Positions 23,629-34,104 of a stretch of 64,000 bases of DNA are shown here, piece by piece (position 1 is the first letter of the stretch; the number at the start of each line of letters is the position of its first letter). The notes under the pieces are model-generated. The model was given only the letters and a program-made list of their open reading frames with translations, ran no database searches and was not told the DNA's origin. The position numbers and the translations under genes are program-made. Source of the DNA: Gordius sp. MW1 (taxonomy: Eukaryota > Nematomorpha > Gordioida > Gordea > Gordiidae); assembly GCA_964036665.1 (NCBI GenBank), contig OZ038528.1:20447245-20511244 (forward strand). The letters are read 5' to 3'.

Positions 23629-24084
23629 GCTATTCGGAATTTTTTAGATAAATTTGTAAAAGTCATGCATTTTCCTTTTATCCTGGCTTTCTAGCTAGCT
23701 ATTTAATCAAGACCTTTCTATGATTGAATATATGAATATAATAGTGATTAGAGCCCTGCACGAGTGATCCGAAACCCGACCCGAAGCTCGGGTCGGATTC
23801 GGGTTAAAAATTTTAAAATACCTTTGGGTCGGGTTGAAAATTTTATAATAGTTACGGGTCAGGTTCGGGTTGAAAAATATAAAACGCTTTCGGGTCGGGT
23901 CGGGTTAAAGGTTATATATCTTATATTGCATAACAAACATATCTTTCAAATTAGTGCTATTACATATAAAACATTTTTTAATTAATATCGAAATGTATCA
24001 TTAATTAATCTCATTCATTCGAGAGTATATTCTTATAAATATCCTGCTTTAGGGTTATTGGCTCGTAAATTTCTGGCCATACCT

Positions 24085-24212
24085 GCCTCCTCTACGTCCA
24101 GTGAGATCTTTTTCTACAGCTGGACGAATTTTAGAAGATAGGAGGTCGAGTTTACGGCCTGAAATTGTAGACGCTATTATATTAATACATAATTATAATA
24201 ATTCTCTCAAAT
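24085..24212 (+). pseudogene. hATC dimerisation domain relic
   Basis: After PASSTSSE, a shift leads to GRILEDRRSSLRPEIVDAII and LIHNY, the classical C-terminal end of hAT transposases. A TAA at 24210 ends the frame. The catalytic part is absent. Confidence 0.8.
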
Positions 24213-24289
24213 AAATTTATTATTCAAATTCGTGGCGTAAAATTGTTTCTGAAAGCTGCCAATTTATTTTGGCAAATCAATTTAAAATA

Positions 24290-24575
24290 TTTAAAACGCT
24301 TTCGTGTCTGGTCGTTTTTGGGTTGAAAAATTTTTAAACGCATTCGGGTCGGGTCGGGTTCGGGTTGAAAAATTAAAAACACTTTCGGGTCGGGTCGGGT
24401 TCGGGTTGAAAAATTAAAAACGCTTTCGGGTCGGGTTCGGGTTGAAATATTAAAAACGCTTTCGGGTCGGGTTCGGGTTAAAAAATTAAAAACGCTTTCG
24501 AGTCGGGTCGGGTTCGGGTTGAAAAATTGAAAACGCTTTCGGGTCGGGTCGGGTTCGGGTTGAAAAAAAGTGAGT
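24290..24575. repeat. Subterminal minisatellite of the hAT element, about 41-bp units
   Basis: About seven units carry CTTTCGGGTCGGGTCGGG, then TTCGGGTTGAAAAATTAAAA. Hexamer-like CGGGTT units also occur at the left end in the same orientation. Subterminal repeats of this kind serve as transposase binding sites in known hAT elements. A short inverted copy lies at 55370-55435. Confidence 0.85.
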
Positions 24576-24596
24576 TTGCAGGGCTCTAATAGTGAT

Positions 24597-25385
24597 CCTA
24601 TATGTTAAACTCAAGCCCTTGAAAACATGGCGCACTCATGATTAGTGTTGATGGTTCGGCTACTATATCGATTTGATCGTGAAAACTAGCATTATCTTCA
24701 TCCTTTAAGGTGGTTAACATGCAAACCCACCACTAGGTTATTTTTACATGTTGACGCGAAATGTTTTGCAAGTCGTTGACAAACGCTATATTGTGCAGCT
24801 TATGCTAGTAAAACCTGTTTAAAATACTTATACTGCTATTAATATATTCTTCCCATTTAACTGAGGTATAGATATTAGTTAATAGATATTTAGCTTTTGT
24901 AAATACAATTGAAGGCACCGGATATTGCACAATCTTGAGTTTTTGTGTTACTATTAGAAAGCGGATGTTTAAGCACTAAAAGCCAACTTGCACTTAATTT
25001 TTTTTTTTTTTTAATTTTTTATTAGGTAAAATCTATATATGAAAAATATAAAACACGATCAATAAATAAATAAAAAGCGTGACCACTCGTCATCTTCATC
25101 GAGGGCCAGAGACCAGGTGTCGGAAAATGCCTTATAATTGTATTTGGCTTTTAAAATTCCTATTTTTTGGCGCAAAAGGAAACTTGCTGAGTATTTTCCT
25201 TCAGGAGATCTCTTTCCCATCAATTTAAAGAAGGCTAATGCCTGTTTGCTAAAAGTGGCAGAACAAGAAGCCACGATAGGGATAAAAATTTTAGAAGGAA
25301 TTATATCACCGTATTTATGAGTTTTGCGTGCTTCCGCTAGAGCTAATGGGTCAGCGTTATTGTTAGAGGGTGCAATACGTCTATG
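24597..25385. other. Spacer without recognised genes
   Basis: AT-rich with a T run near 25000-25012. A short open stretch at about 25140-25320 on either strand has no recognisable family. Confidence 0.5.
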
Positions 25386-25390
25386 CAGGT

Positions 25391-25544
25391 TGTAATAAAT
25401 GATTATACAATGTTATTACCTAAACATATTTATATAAAACAACATGGCATTAACACGTGACAATGTAATGAATTGCGCATTATTTTAATCAGATGTTTTT
25501 GGAATTTGAATAAAGATATTTCTTATTATAGAAGCATTGTAACA
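25391..25544 (+). repeat. 5' LTR (family A)
   Basis: Begins TGTAATAAATGATTA and ends GCATTGTAACA. It is the partner of 28460-28613, with two substitutions among 154 positions. Confidence 0.95.
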
Positions 25545-26052
25545 TTGGCGACGAGGATGGGATGCTCCATAATGAGTGCCGCTAGCCTTTGTTAATCAAA
25601 ATGACCAAGAATAAGCCCGATGTGGATTCAAAATTCGAATCAGATTCTGGAAATTCTCTTGGTTGGGTTAGAGATATTACACCATATCTATTACACCATA
25701 TGATTCAACAAAAAATATTGATTATTTATATCAATTAGAATTAATCTTTCGTCTTAGAAAAATTGACGGAGATTTGAGAAAATTTGTGTTGCTAGCTTAT
25801 ATAGGCACGACCCACCTCAGTAAATTTAAAGTTTAAAGTCAAATTCATCCAGAGGATATAAATAAATTACATCGGGATAAAAATGAACCAACTAGGAATT
25901 TGACTTAATAATTATAATACTTTTTCAAGCAATGTTCTTAATCTTAGCACCTTTAGGAACAACAAGGAAGTAGTATGATGTATGGTTAGACGTCCGTATG
26001 AGTATCGGTGCCCACTGTCTACCCTCAAGGTTTCGCTTAAAGGGTGGAGTAA

Positions 26053-26328
26053 TGTAGTGTAGCTTCATTTGAATATACTTTAGCGCGGTCACAGATATTT
26101 GAATATACGCGTACATTTGAATACACCTTAGTTTACACCGTACTTTATCTCTTATTTGATTACTACTTTAATATATGTCCTTCGCTATGTGTATATAAAG
26201 CCTTATCCACCTAATAAAACAGTCTTTGTCTTTTGACTTAGTCTCTTGGTTTAAAATCGGAGTTAGTGTTATACGGGAGCCTAGAAAACGGGAGTTTAGG
26301 CTATATACCGGCCGGCCACTTCGTTACA
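26053..26328 (+). repeat. LTR of a second family (B) inside the element
   Basis: The segment runs from TGTAGTGTAGC to CTTCGTTACA, has a TATATAAA box near 26192 and AATAAA near 26213. It is followed by TTTGGCGACGAGGACG, the same kind of priming region as after LTR A. Just before it, TTAAAGGGTGGAG resembles a polypurine tract, as would precede a 3' LTR. No second B LTR is present in this window. Confidence 0.7.
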
Positions 26329-26369
26329 TTTGGCGACGAGGACGAGGTAATACTATTATAAATATATAT

Positions 26370-27683
26370 ATGCCAAGAATGGATGAGCAACTGAAAAGAA
26401 TATCAATGGCTGAATTTAATCCAGAAATTCATTCGATTGAAGATTATCTGTACAATTTAGAAGCCATCCTAGACATAAAAGGAATTAAATCTAGTCCAAT
26501 AGTTAAAAAGAAGATAGTTTTGGCATACATAGGATTACCAATAATCAAGGAACTGAGGGAAATTTTATATCCCATGACTTTAAATGATGCAAAATGGGAA
26601 AATCTTGAAATGGCCTTATATCAAAGATATCAATTAATGAAAACTATTTTTGCTCATAGGTTAGATTTGATGAACTTAAGCAGAGTGCCTGGTGAAAGTA
26701 TTTTAGAATTGTCAAAAAGAATTAGAATATGCTTAAGTAAATGTGCATACATGCATGACTTTGATGAAAGAGCCCGAGATTATTTTATTTTTGCCCTTAA
26801 ATTTAAACCACTAGAGATGGAACTTAAGACAAAATATCCTGATACTCTAGATGAGAAAGGCAAGCCCCTTACTTTTGAAAGAATTATAAATATGGCTTTA
26901 TGTATGGAGAGAGCTGAAGTAGAGACAAATGGTGATTCTGAGGAAAGACTTTTTAAACTAAAATATGGCACTAAGAAACAGTTGAATGATCACAACAAGA
27001 ATGATAACAAAACATTATTTAAATGTTCAAGGTGTCTAAAACAACATGCAAAATTTCGTTGTCCAGCCTTTACAGCAACATGCTTCAGATGTCAAAAGAA
27101 AGGTCAATTTGCTATAGCTTGTCGTAGTGTATTAAATCAAATGACTCTCGAAAATGATAATGATGATTCTAGTGATTCTATCAAACGTGTATGTCAATTA
27201 TCTAAACGAGCCACAATAGAGGTTAAATTAAATGGTCAAAATTTCATAATGGAATATGACACGGGGGCTCAGATTAGTCTTATCAACCTTAAGATGTGGA
27301 AACAAATAGGCAGACCCAGATTGACCAAATGTATGTCTCCCAAAGCTTATGGTAACCAGCCAGTAGAAACGCTGGGCAAAACATTATTAAATGTCCAGAT
27401 GGGGAAAATTAATCATAATTTGACAGCTGTGGTTACAAAGACAGATGATGTCCCCTTGTTTGGATTACCATGGATTATAAAATTCGGATTAAATATTCCA
27501 CAAGAAGTAAAAATTCATCAAAAAAAAAATAGATGCAACAAGCCCGAAGTTCCACTGTATTCGTGGAATGTAACAGAACAACCTTGGGAACGTATACATA
27601 TGGACTACGCGGGTCCCATAGATGGATATTTTTGGTGCATAGCTGTTGATTCATATTCAAAATGGGTCGAAGTGCAGCTATAA
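26370..27683 (+). CDS. Gag-protease fused to the start of integrase
   Basis: The start at 26370 is chosen because it follows the B LTR and priming region, as for gag; the open frame also runs back into the LTR. Residues 1-200 are a Gypsy-type gag with IEDYLYNLEAILDIKGI. Next come two zinc-knuckle-like motifs (CSRCLKQHAKFRC and CFRCQKKGQFAIAC, where the usual His position has changed). A retropepsin domain follows, with YDTGAQISLIN as the active-site DTG and LFGLPWI near its end. About 20 residues later the protein passes directly into the integrase core start ERIHMDYAGPIDG, whose first catalytic Asp is present. RT and RNase H, normally about 500 residues, are absent. A single TAA ends the frame, while the same frame resumes downstream. 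Confidence 0.9.
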   Translation: MPRMDEQLKRISMAEFNPEIHSIEDYLYNLEAILDIKGIKSSPIVKKKIVLAYIGLPIIKELREILYPMTLNDAKWENLEMALYQRYQLMKTIFAHRLDLMNLSRVPGESILELSKRIRICLSKCAYMHDFDERARDYFIFALKFKPLEMELKTKYPDTLDEKGKPLTFERIINMALCMERAEVETNGDSEERLFKLKYGTKKQLNDHNKNDNKTLFKCSRCLKQHAKFRCPAFTATCFRCQKKGQFAIACRSVLNQMTLENDNDDSSDSIKRVCQLSKRATIEVKLNGQNFIMEYDTGAQISLINLKMWKQIGRPRLTKCMSPKAYGNQPVETLGKTLLNVQMGKINHNLTAVVTKTDDVPLFGLPWIIKFGLNIPQEVKIHQKKNRCNKPEVPLYSWNVTEQPWERIHMDYAGPIDGYFWCIAVDSYSKWVEVQL

Positions 27684-27716
27684 AATAGCTCCACCACTAC
27701 AACGACCATTAAAACC

Positions 27717-28433
27717 ATGCGCCAATGGTTTGCAAGATGGGGAGTTCCAAAACAGATCGTGACAGACAACGGTCCTCAGTTTCGAAATTATGAAATGGAA
27801 CAATTTTGCAAATCTTTAAACATACAACACATCAGATCTACGCCATATCATCCAAAAACAAATGGATTGGTGGAAAGAGCTATTAGAACTATAAAGAGCA
27901 GATATCAAGCATGCAGGGAATATACCAAAGATCCCGAGTCATGTATGCTTGACGTGTTGATGGGGTATAGAATCAGTGAACACTCATCAACTGGGAGAAC
28001 ACCGTCGAAAGTGATGATGGGGAGAAACCTAAAAACGTCACTCGATTGGATACAACCAACAGTCGGCAATTACATAGAACAAAAGACAGAGAAAAGTGAA
28101 AACAGGCAAAGGGACAAAGCTGTTACCAGAGAGTTTATTCCAGGCCAGGCTGTATGGGTAAAAAATGAGATCAAAAAAGGATGGCGGCTGGGAAAAGTCC
28201 TTAAGCGAAATGGACCTTATTCCTACGTGGTTGATACGATGAATAGAACCGTGAAAAAGCATAGTGACCAGCTAAGGGAACGATACCAGCCAACCAAGAA
28301 TGTTAGAGAAGATAGCGATGACGAAATAAATTGCGATGACGAAGGCGTTGAAGATATCGTTACAGAAAGTACAGGGCCTCGAAGGTCAAATCGAGAAATA
28401 CATCCTCTTAGGCGGCTTATTCAAGAAATTTAG
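27717..28433 (+). CDS. Integrase, catalytic core and C-terminal part
   Basis: In the same frame as the upstream gag-protease-integrase start, after one TAA at 27681-27683. The core has VTDNGPQF (second catalytic Asp) and YHPKTNGLVERAIRTIK (catalytic Glu), so the DDE set is complete across the stop. A C-terminal chromatin-binding part with PGQAVWVKN and GPYSYVV follows, then an acidic tail ending just before the polypurine tract. It inserts the cDNA into the host genome. Without the stop codon this would be one gag-protease-integrase protein. Confidence 0.9.
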   Translation: MRQWFARWGVPKQIVTDNGPQFRNYEMEQFCKSLNIQHIRSTPYHPKTNGLVERAIRTIKSRYQACREYTKDPESCMLDVLMGYRISEHSSTGRTPSKVMMGRNLKTSLDWIQPTVGNYIEQKTEKSENRQRDKAVTREFIPGQAVWVKNEIKKGWRLGKVLKRNGPYSYVVDTMNRTVKKHSDQLRERYQPTKNVREDSDDEINCDDEGVEDIVTESTGPRRSNREIHPLRRLIQEI

Positions 28434-28459
28434 TTCTAACTAAAATTAGCGAAGGGAAA

Positions 28460-28613
28460 TGTAATAAATGATTAAACAATGTTATTACCTAAACATATTT
28501 ATATAAAATAACATGGCATTAACACGTGACAATGTAATGAATTGCGCATTATTTTAATCAGATGTTTTTGGAATTTGAATAAAGATATTTCTTATTATAG
28601 AAGCATTGTAACA
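28460..28613 (+). repeat. 3' LTR (family A)
   Basis: 154 bp, paired with 25391-25544. It contains an AATAAA near 28578 and is followed by the CAGGT target duplication. Confidence 0.95.
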
Positions 28614-28618
28614 CAGGT

Positions 28619-29605
28619 AAAGTCCCAAGATACTTTCAATTTATTAATAAAGGCATTAAAAAGGAAAACATGACATAGTTGTGGCTTAATTAATTTTTAA
28701 ACTAATAAATAGGATTCTAATTCTTTTAAAGATTTACATTACATGGGAGGGGCGTCAGTAAAAGCAAGGACTCTGCATATGGAGTATTTCTCACGAACAA
28801 TGATTAGGGTAAAGCTTGTTGTCGCTACCTAAACCAGTGTGGATTGAAAAGAGCGCCTGTTAGGATTACTATTCTTGACTACTTAAAAAGGCGTGTTTTT
28901 TAAAAATGGGTGCGGGGCGCTACTGAACAATTCTCTTGACGTAATTTAAACCGGTAGTTTTGCAAGTTATTATATAAAGAAAGTAAAAGTTAAGTATAAC
29001 AGTATGAAATAAACAATACATGATTCTAAGCTTTAAGATTATTTTGGTCAAAGGTTTAACAAACTAATTTTTGATGTTTTATGGGTCGAAAGCAAGTTTA
29101 ATTATTATAATTGTAGCTGACTTAGGCGTCTCTGGTGTAGATCACATTGAATATCGCATTACTGTGATAATCGTTATTATCAATTAGACATATTTACCTA
29201 ACATCTTAGTAAAATTATTAATACATCATTCATATTTTTAGGCAATTGATAAGCCCATAGTTTCCTTAAAGGAGTTATTAAATAGTCAAAAGAAAATGGT
29301 CTCATTCTTTGCATATTTTGTCAGGAAATTTGGTCGCTGAACGCTATAGATATTTCTCATAGTAGGAGCAAATCAAATGCCCTGTTGAATCTGAAACAAA
29401 GCTTTTAGTTTTCTGATGGTCAGTTAACTATATATAGAGCCCTAGGATTAGTATCGTTATCCCTTATAACATAACTTTGTATTTTGAGGTTCACGCCTTA
29501 TATTTCTACCATATAATAATACATCGATGGATGCAAAATGCGTGGAAAATAATAAAAGGGGGATTCTTTTTTCTTTATCAAGTGTTTAGTTAGTCGTGGG
29601 GTTAT
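28619..29605. other. AT-rich spacer
   Basis: I see no coding segment or terminal repeats. Short GC-richer stretches near 28745-28930 are unassigned. Confidence 0.5.
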
Positions 29606-29785
29606 TTTGATGAATTTCTTCCATCTTGTGATGGGGTAAGAGCCATGTCTTGATTATTCTTCTTAGATTTAATAACTTTGTCTACTAGCCCTTTCCACGT
29701 GTCACGAGGTCGTCCTCTTCCTCTCTTCCCCAGTATACTGAATATCAATACTCTTGGATTTACATCATTCGTCTACTTCATAAAA

Positions 29786-30648
29786 CTCGGGCCTTCGGCC
29801 CTCGTGGGAAGGGGGAGGGGGGAAGGGAAGGGGGGAAGGGAAAGGGGGAAGGGAAGAGGGGAAGGGAAGGGCGAACTCTTCTATACTCTGTATAAAAGTA
29901 GCATATTTGCTATGCAATTTATGGGCGAGAAAGGTGGGAAGGGGCGAGAATGCCTATAGGGGGGTATTAAATGCAAAATGATTAGTTAATTATTTATACA
30001 AAAAGAGTAAAAAAAACGAAAAAAAACTTCGTTTCACAGTTTAGCCAATGATCATTTTTTCATTGGTCAGCAGCCAGGATATGGTAAAAGTGGATATAAA
30101 TTCATAAGAGTCAAAAAAAACGAAAAAAAAATTTTCGATTCACATTTTGGCCAATGATCATTCTTTTCCATTGGTCAGCAGCCAGGACACGGTAAAAGTG
30201 GATATAAATTCATAAGAGTCAAAAAAAACGAAAAAAAATTTTCGAATCACATTTTGGCTAATGGTCATTTTTTTCCATTGGTCAGCAGCCAACGGACGGC
30301 CAAAAAGCCATATTATCAATGGTATTAACAAGAACAATCATAATAGTCAAAAAAAAACGAAAAAAATAATTGCGATTCACATTTTAGCCAGTGGTCATTT
30401 CATTACATTGGTAAGCAGCCAACGGACGGCCAAAAAGTCTTATTATCAAATATTAGTAACAAGAACAATCACAAGAGTCAAAAAAAACCCGGGATTCGAA
30501 CCCAAAAACTTAAATTAATAATAGCAATTATTAATAAAATAAACAGCGTGACAAGACATTCGGTGCAAGACAACACATTCGGTGCGTGACACGAACAGCG
30601 TGACAAACAAAATGGAAAGTGAGCCCATAAATTGCATAGCAATTAATA
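29786..30648 (-). mobile_element. Composite Helitron/Helentron-like element, short copy
   Basis: Read on the minus strand it begins TAATTGCTATGCAATTTATG, carries a B-box GGGTTCGAATCCCGGG, then a tandem array with GACCAATGG/CCATTGGCC hairpins, then GGGAA-rich purine/pyrimidine sequence. It ends in the hairpin GGGCCGAAGGCCCGAG. The copy at 59935-62194 has the same order in the opposite orientation. A terminal hairpin with an inner tandem array is typical of Helentron-type non-autonomous elements; no transposase is encoded. The assignment is tentative. Confidence 0.6.
30040..30485 (-). repeat. Tandem array with CCAATGG hairpins
   Basis: About four units of some 110 bp, each with CATTGGTCAGCAGCCA, a (C/G)GG-containing spacer, GAGTCAAAAAAAACGAAAA and a TTCACATTTTGGCCAATG block. 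Inside each unit CCATTGG and CCAATGG can pair across a short AT loop. Confidence 0.85.
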
Positions 30649-30998
30649 TATCCCATACCATATTTCTCGTTAATCAAATCCGTTATAAATTGAATACTCA
30701 TTTTTGTCCTGCTAAAGTTATTCATCATATGGTCGAACTTAATATACTCCAAGCTCCACCGTAAATATCTCATCTCCCTAGCTTGTAAAAACTTTTATTT
30801 CGTGGTATGCCCATATTTCACTTCCATAAAACAATACCAGTTTTTGCAATGTATTATTTGTTTCGCTCTTCAGCTATATTGGCATTATATTGTCGCACAT
30901 TACACCCGATATAGTTCGCCATTTGGGCCATCTTCTTTTGACCGGTGATTGACTTCTGTCTCGCAACATTACTCTTAATGTAAACGTGTTCGTGTATA

Positions 30999-31831
30999 GG
31001 GGAGACCGAGGACTAAATAGCCATAAAAAATTAAATCGCGTTTAAAAAAAACTAAAAATTTTCGATTGCTGGAACGTAATTTTAAGGTCTATTTTTACTT
31101 ATAGTTTTCTCACAAATTAAAATTTAAAAAAAAAAAATCCTAAAAATTTAAAAAATGCCCAGGGGATAGATTATCCCTTAAGCTTTCACTTTCTATTGGT
31201 GTATGCTAACTCAAATCAATAAAAAAATTGTTTTTCTATAAAAAATAACATAGAGAATGCAAATGGATATGGTTATATTTTACATAATAATAAAAAAGGG
31301 GCATGTTGACAATCTAATTTAGGTACCCACAAAAGACAAATTCTGCAATAGAAAAAATCTTTAAATACTCTATTAATATTCCAAATTACACTAAAATAAA
31401 TTATTATTAAACAAAACTATTGTTTTTTAAATCTTGACAATTGTTTACGCAATGAAAAATGGCTAGTACTAGCCCCTCTCCGACTAGCCCCGACCCCTAT
31501 ATTTATATTAATAATTCAACATGTTATATTGCCAATAAAAATTTAATACTTAGACAGTTTTTATATAAAAAATATCCCTTTATATGACAGAACTATTAGT
31601 CCAAAATATACAGCCAAAAAATTTTTATGTCGAAAATACAAAATATTGTCAAGGCTATTAATAGCCCCGAAAAATCGTTTTTCCTCTATAAAAATTTTAA
31701 ATTTTATTTTTTTAAACAAAAAATTATTCATTTATACCTTATCAAAAAATACACATATGGTTTAAATTTTAATTATATATCATTATTATTTTTAGAAATA
31801 ATTACAAAGATAATCTAGCCCCGGTCTCCCC
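30999..31831. mobile_element. TIR element GGGGAGACC with TA target
   Basis: The left end GGGGAGACCGAGGACTA and the right end TAGCCCCGGTCTCCCC are inverted repeats, and TA lies on both sides. The 833-bp interior is AT-rich and non-coding. It interrupts the RTE copy, so it is younger than that copy. The TA target suggests a Tc1/mariner-related class, but the family is not recognised. Confidence 0.82.
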
Positions 31832-31945
31832 TACTTTTCTGGCAATGGGAAGCCTGTAACGTCCATCTCCATTTATATAGTTTTTAGATCGTTACCCTTT
31901 AAACCATATCCAGCTAAGCGCTATGACCACTCGGCTACTTTGAAT

Positions 31946-33371
31946 TAGAGATCTGCACGGGCAAGCCCGGCCCGCGGGCGGGTACGGACGGGCTTTGTAT
32001 CATAAAAATTTTAACTCCAGCCCGGATGGGCTTAGCAATTAATGAAACGGGCTCGGGCGGGCCTGAGATTTTTTTAACGAGCTTGAACGGGCCCGACATT
32101 TTATAAACGGGCTTGAACGGGCCAGAGACTATATAAACGGTCATGGAATTACAAAGGTCCTTAAAAGTCAGACAATTATATAAATATATATATTTTTTAT
32201 TAATAATATACATTATTAATTGCTTAGTTTTTTTAACTCTAGTTTTTGTGTATCCTGTAGCATTTATTCCTTTTCCTCTTGCTAAATTTGACTTTAAAAC
32301 ATTTTTAATTGTTATTCTATTTGTTATAGATTTTTGTTTACATAATTTAAGATTAATTCTTTTATAAGTAAGTTCAATTACTTATTTACAATGCACCAAA
32401 ATTTGTGTGTTTAATTTTATAACAACAACACGCACTTAAACCCTAGTGTTAAAGAGAAGGCGAGGGAGACCATTTGTCAAATAGATAGGGATAAGTTAAT
32501 TTTGTTTATAATCTAAAAAGTTAATGTGATACGATTAAAAAACCTTGTGAATACATTCCTTATCTACGATTAAAATCTATTAAATAAAATTTTTACCGAT
32601 AAATTTGCAAGTTATTGACGTTTGAAATACGCAAAAATCGCTATTTTTGGCAACTTTGACAGCGAATATCTAAAAAACTTAACGTGTAGGGAAAAAACTA
32701 AAAACATATTTGTGCTCACAGTGAAAAACTCTACCAAAATCTGCTAACAGTTTGCCGGTTGATTTCACAAGTGTATTATTTGTTGATCAGTGTTATTATT
32801 AGGGCCATATATATTTTAGTTCTAATCTAAAACTTAGGTGTATTAACTGATATAAATTCCAATGTAACTACTTATTGAAAGTTGAATACTCTCATGTAAT
32901 TTTATTAAAGTATTTTAATTTAATGGTAATAATGAATTCTAACTTCTTAGGTGTATTCACTTAAATTAATTAAATAACAGTAAAGCGTTGAAAGTGGAAT
33001 ATTCTTATGTAATTTTTTATAGTAATTTAAATGGTAGTACTATATTAAAATTCGTAGGTGTATTAACGAAATAATTGATGATTTGTTATTTTTATATGAT
33101 AATTATTAATGTTCTTTTATAAATATGTCAAAAAATAAAATAAAATTATGCGAAATTTTTGATGAATTGGGCGGGTGCGGAATTTTAAACAAATTTGAAC
33201 GGGCCTGACGTTTTTCTAAATCGGTGCGGACGGGTCTGAAAAATTTACAAACGGGTTGGACGGGACCTGAAGTGTTGAAAAAAAATTACGGGCAGGCTCA
33301 GAAGGGCCTTGAAGTTTGAAAACGGATGCGGGTGGGCAGACCTTCTAAAAACGGCCCGTTGCAGATCTCTA
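31946..33371. mobile_element. Non-autonomous hAT element with 8-bp TSD
   Basis: It begins TAGAGATCTGCACGGGC and ends GTTGCAGATCTCTA. The perfect TSD CTTTGAAT lies at 31938-31945 and 33372-33379. Both ends hold many ACGGGC(T/C) subterminal repeats, in opposite directions. The 1.4-kb inside is AT-rich without a transposase. It sits inside the RTE copy. Confidence 0.92.
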
Positions 33372-34104
33372 CTTTGAATACTCTGTCCTTTGTCTCTTCA
33401 CATAGTAGTATATCATCTCCATATAGCTAGTACCCTGGTGATGGCTTTTAAATGTTTCTCGTCATCGTGTTGATAATTATATTGAATAAAAATGGTAGAG
33501 CAGATCCTTGATGTGATCTCATTTCAACCCGAAAATGTTTAGAGCCATGAATTTGAGGCTTCATAAATATTTTTTATTAGCCGTGCATATGCATCAGGAA
33601 TATTATATTTTCTCAAGCACCTCAAATTAAATCGCGAGGGACCGTTTCATAGGCTTTCTCCAAGTCGATAAAGACGGTATAGGTCTCTTCTCTTTCCCCC
33701 ATAGTTATCCATCATTTGTTTAAGTGCGAAGATTGGTCGATTGTGGATTTGCCGGCCACAAATCCGAATTGGTTAGCCGAGATTTCCACCTCATTTTTCA
33801 GACTTGTTACTAAGATCCTTTCCATAAGCTTCAATTAGTGGCAAGTTGACCTGATACCTCTGTAATTTCAACACTCCTAAAGGTCTCCTTTGCCTTTCAA
33901 TAAGGGTTTAATGGCGCTCTGTCCATTGATTAAGAATTCACGCTTCTACCACTAGCTTCTCAAGGAAATTCGTCATGGTCGTGACTCCTTCTTCTCGGCA
34001 TCCGACATATGCTTCTATAGCGATTCCATCTGGCCACAGCCTTTCTTTTTTGCATCTTGTACATTTGTGTCCTAATTTTATTGAAAGAGTATAACAATAC
34101 TTAT

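Larger units (their letters stand above)
23749..24588 (+). mobile_element. hAT element with transposase relic and 8-bp TSD
   Basis: Termini TAGAGCCCTGCA and TGCAGGGCTCTA are exact inverted repeats. The TSD ATAGTGAT lies at 23741-23748 and 24589-24596. The subterminal parts are arrays of CGGGTCGGGTTCGGGTT. The only coding trace is a C-terminal hAT dimerisation motif. This is an internally deleted derivative of a once autonomous element. Confidence 0.92.
25391..28613 (+). mobile_element. Chimeric Gypsy-type LTR retrotransposon lacking RT/RNase H
   Basis: Two 154-bp LTRs (25391-25544 and 28460-28613, TG...CA) differ at only two positions. The TSD CAGGT lies at 25386-25390 and 28614-28618. Right after the 5' LTR stands TTGGCGACGAGG, the priming region, and GAAGGGAAA before the 3' LTR is the polypurine tract. 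Inside are a broken gag start (25600-25905), an LTR of a second family (26053-26328), then gag-protease joined straight to integrase. RT and RNase H are missing. The few LTR differences point to a young insertion that must have been moved by another element's RT. Confidence 0.93.

Noticed and set aside
26226..26369. Upstream start of the gag frame at 26226
   Set aside because: It lies inside the LTR and reads through the priming region; the ATG at 26370 is placed as in other elements of this kind.
30628..31020. Open frame on the minus strand with MRYLRWSLEYIKFDHM
   Set aside because: It is the thumb region of the broken RTE copy, not a separate gene.
31935..32213. Open frame with repeated SGPFKPV-like units
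   Set aside because: It is a translation of the subterminal repeats of a hAT element.
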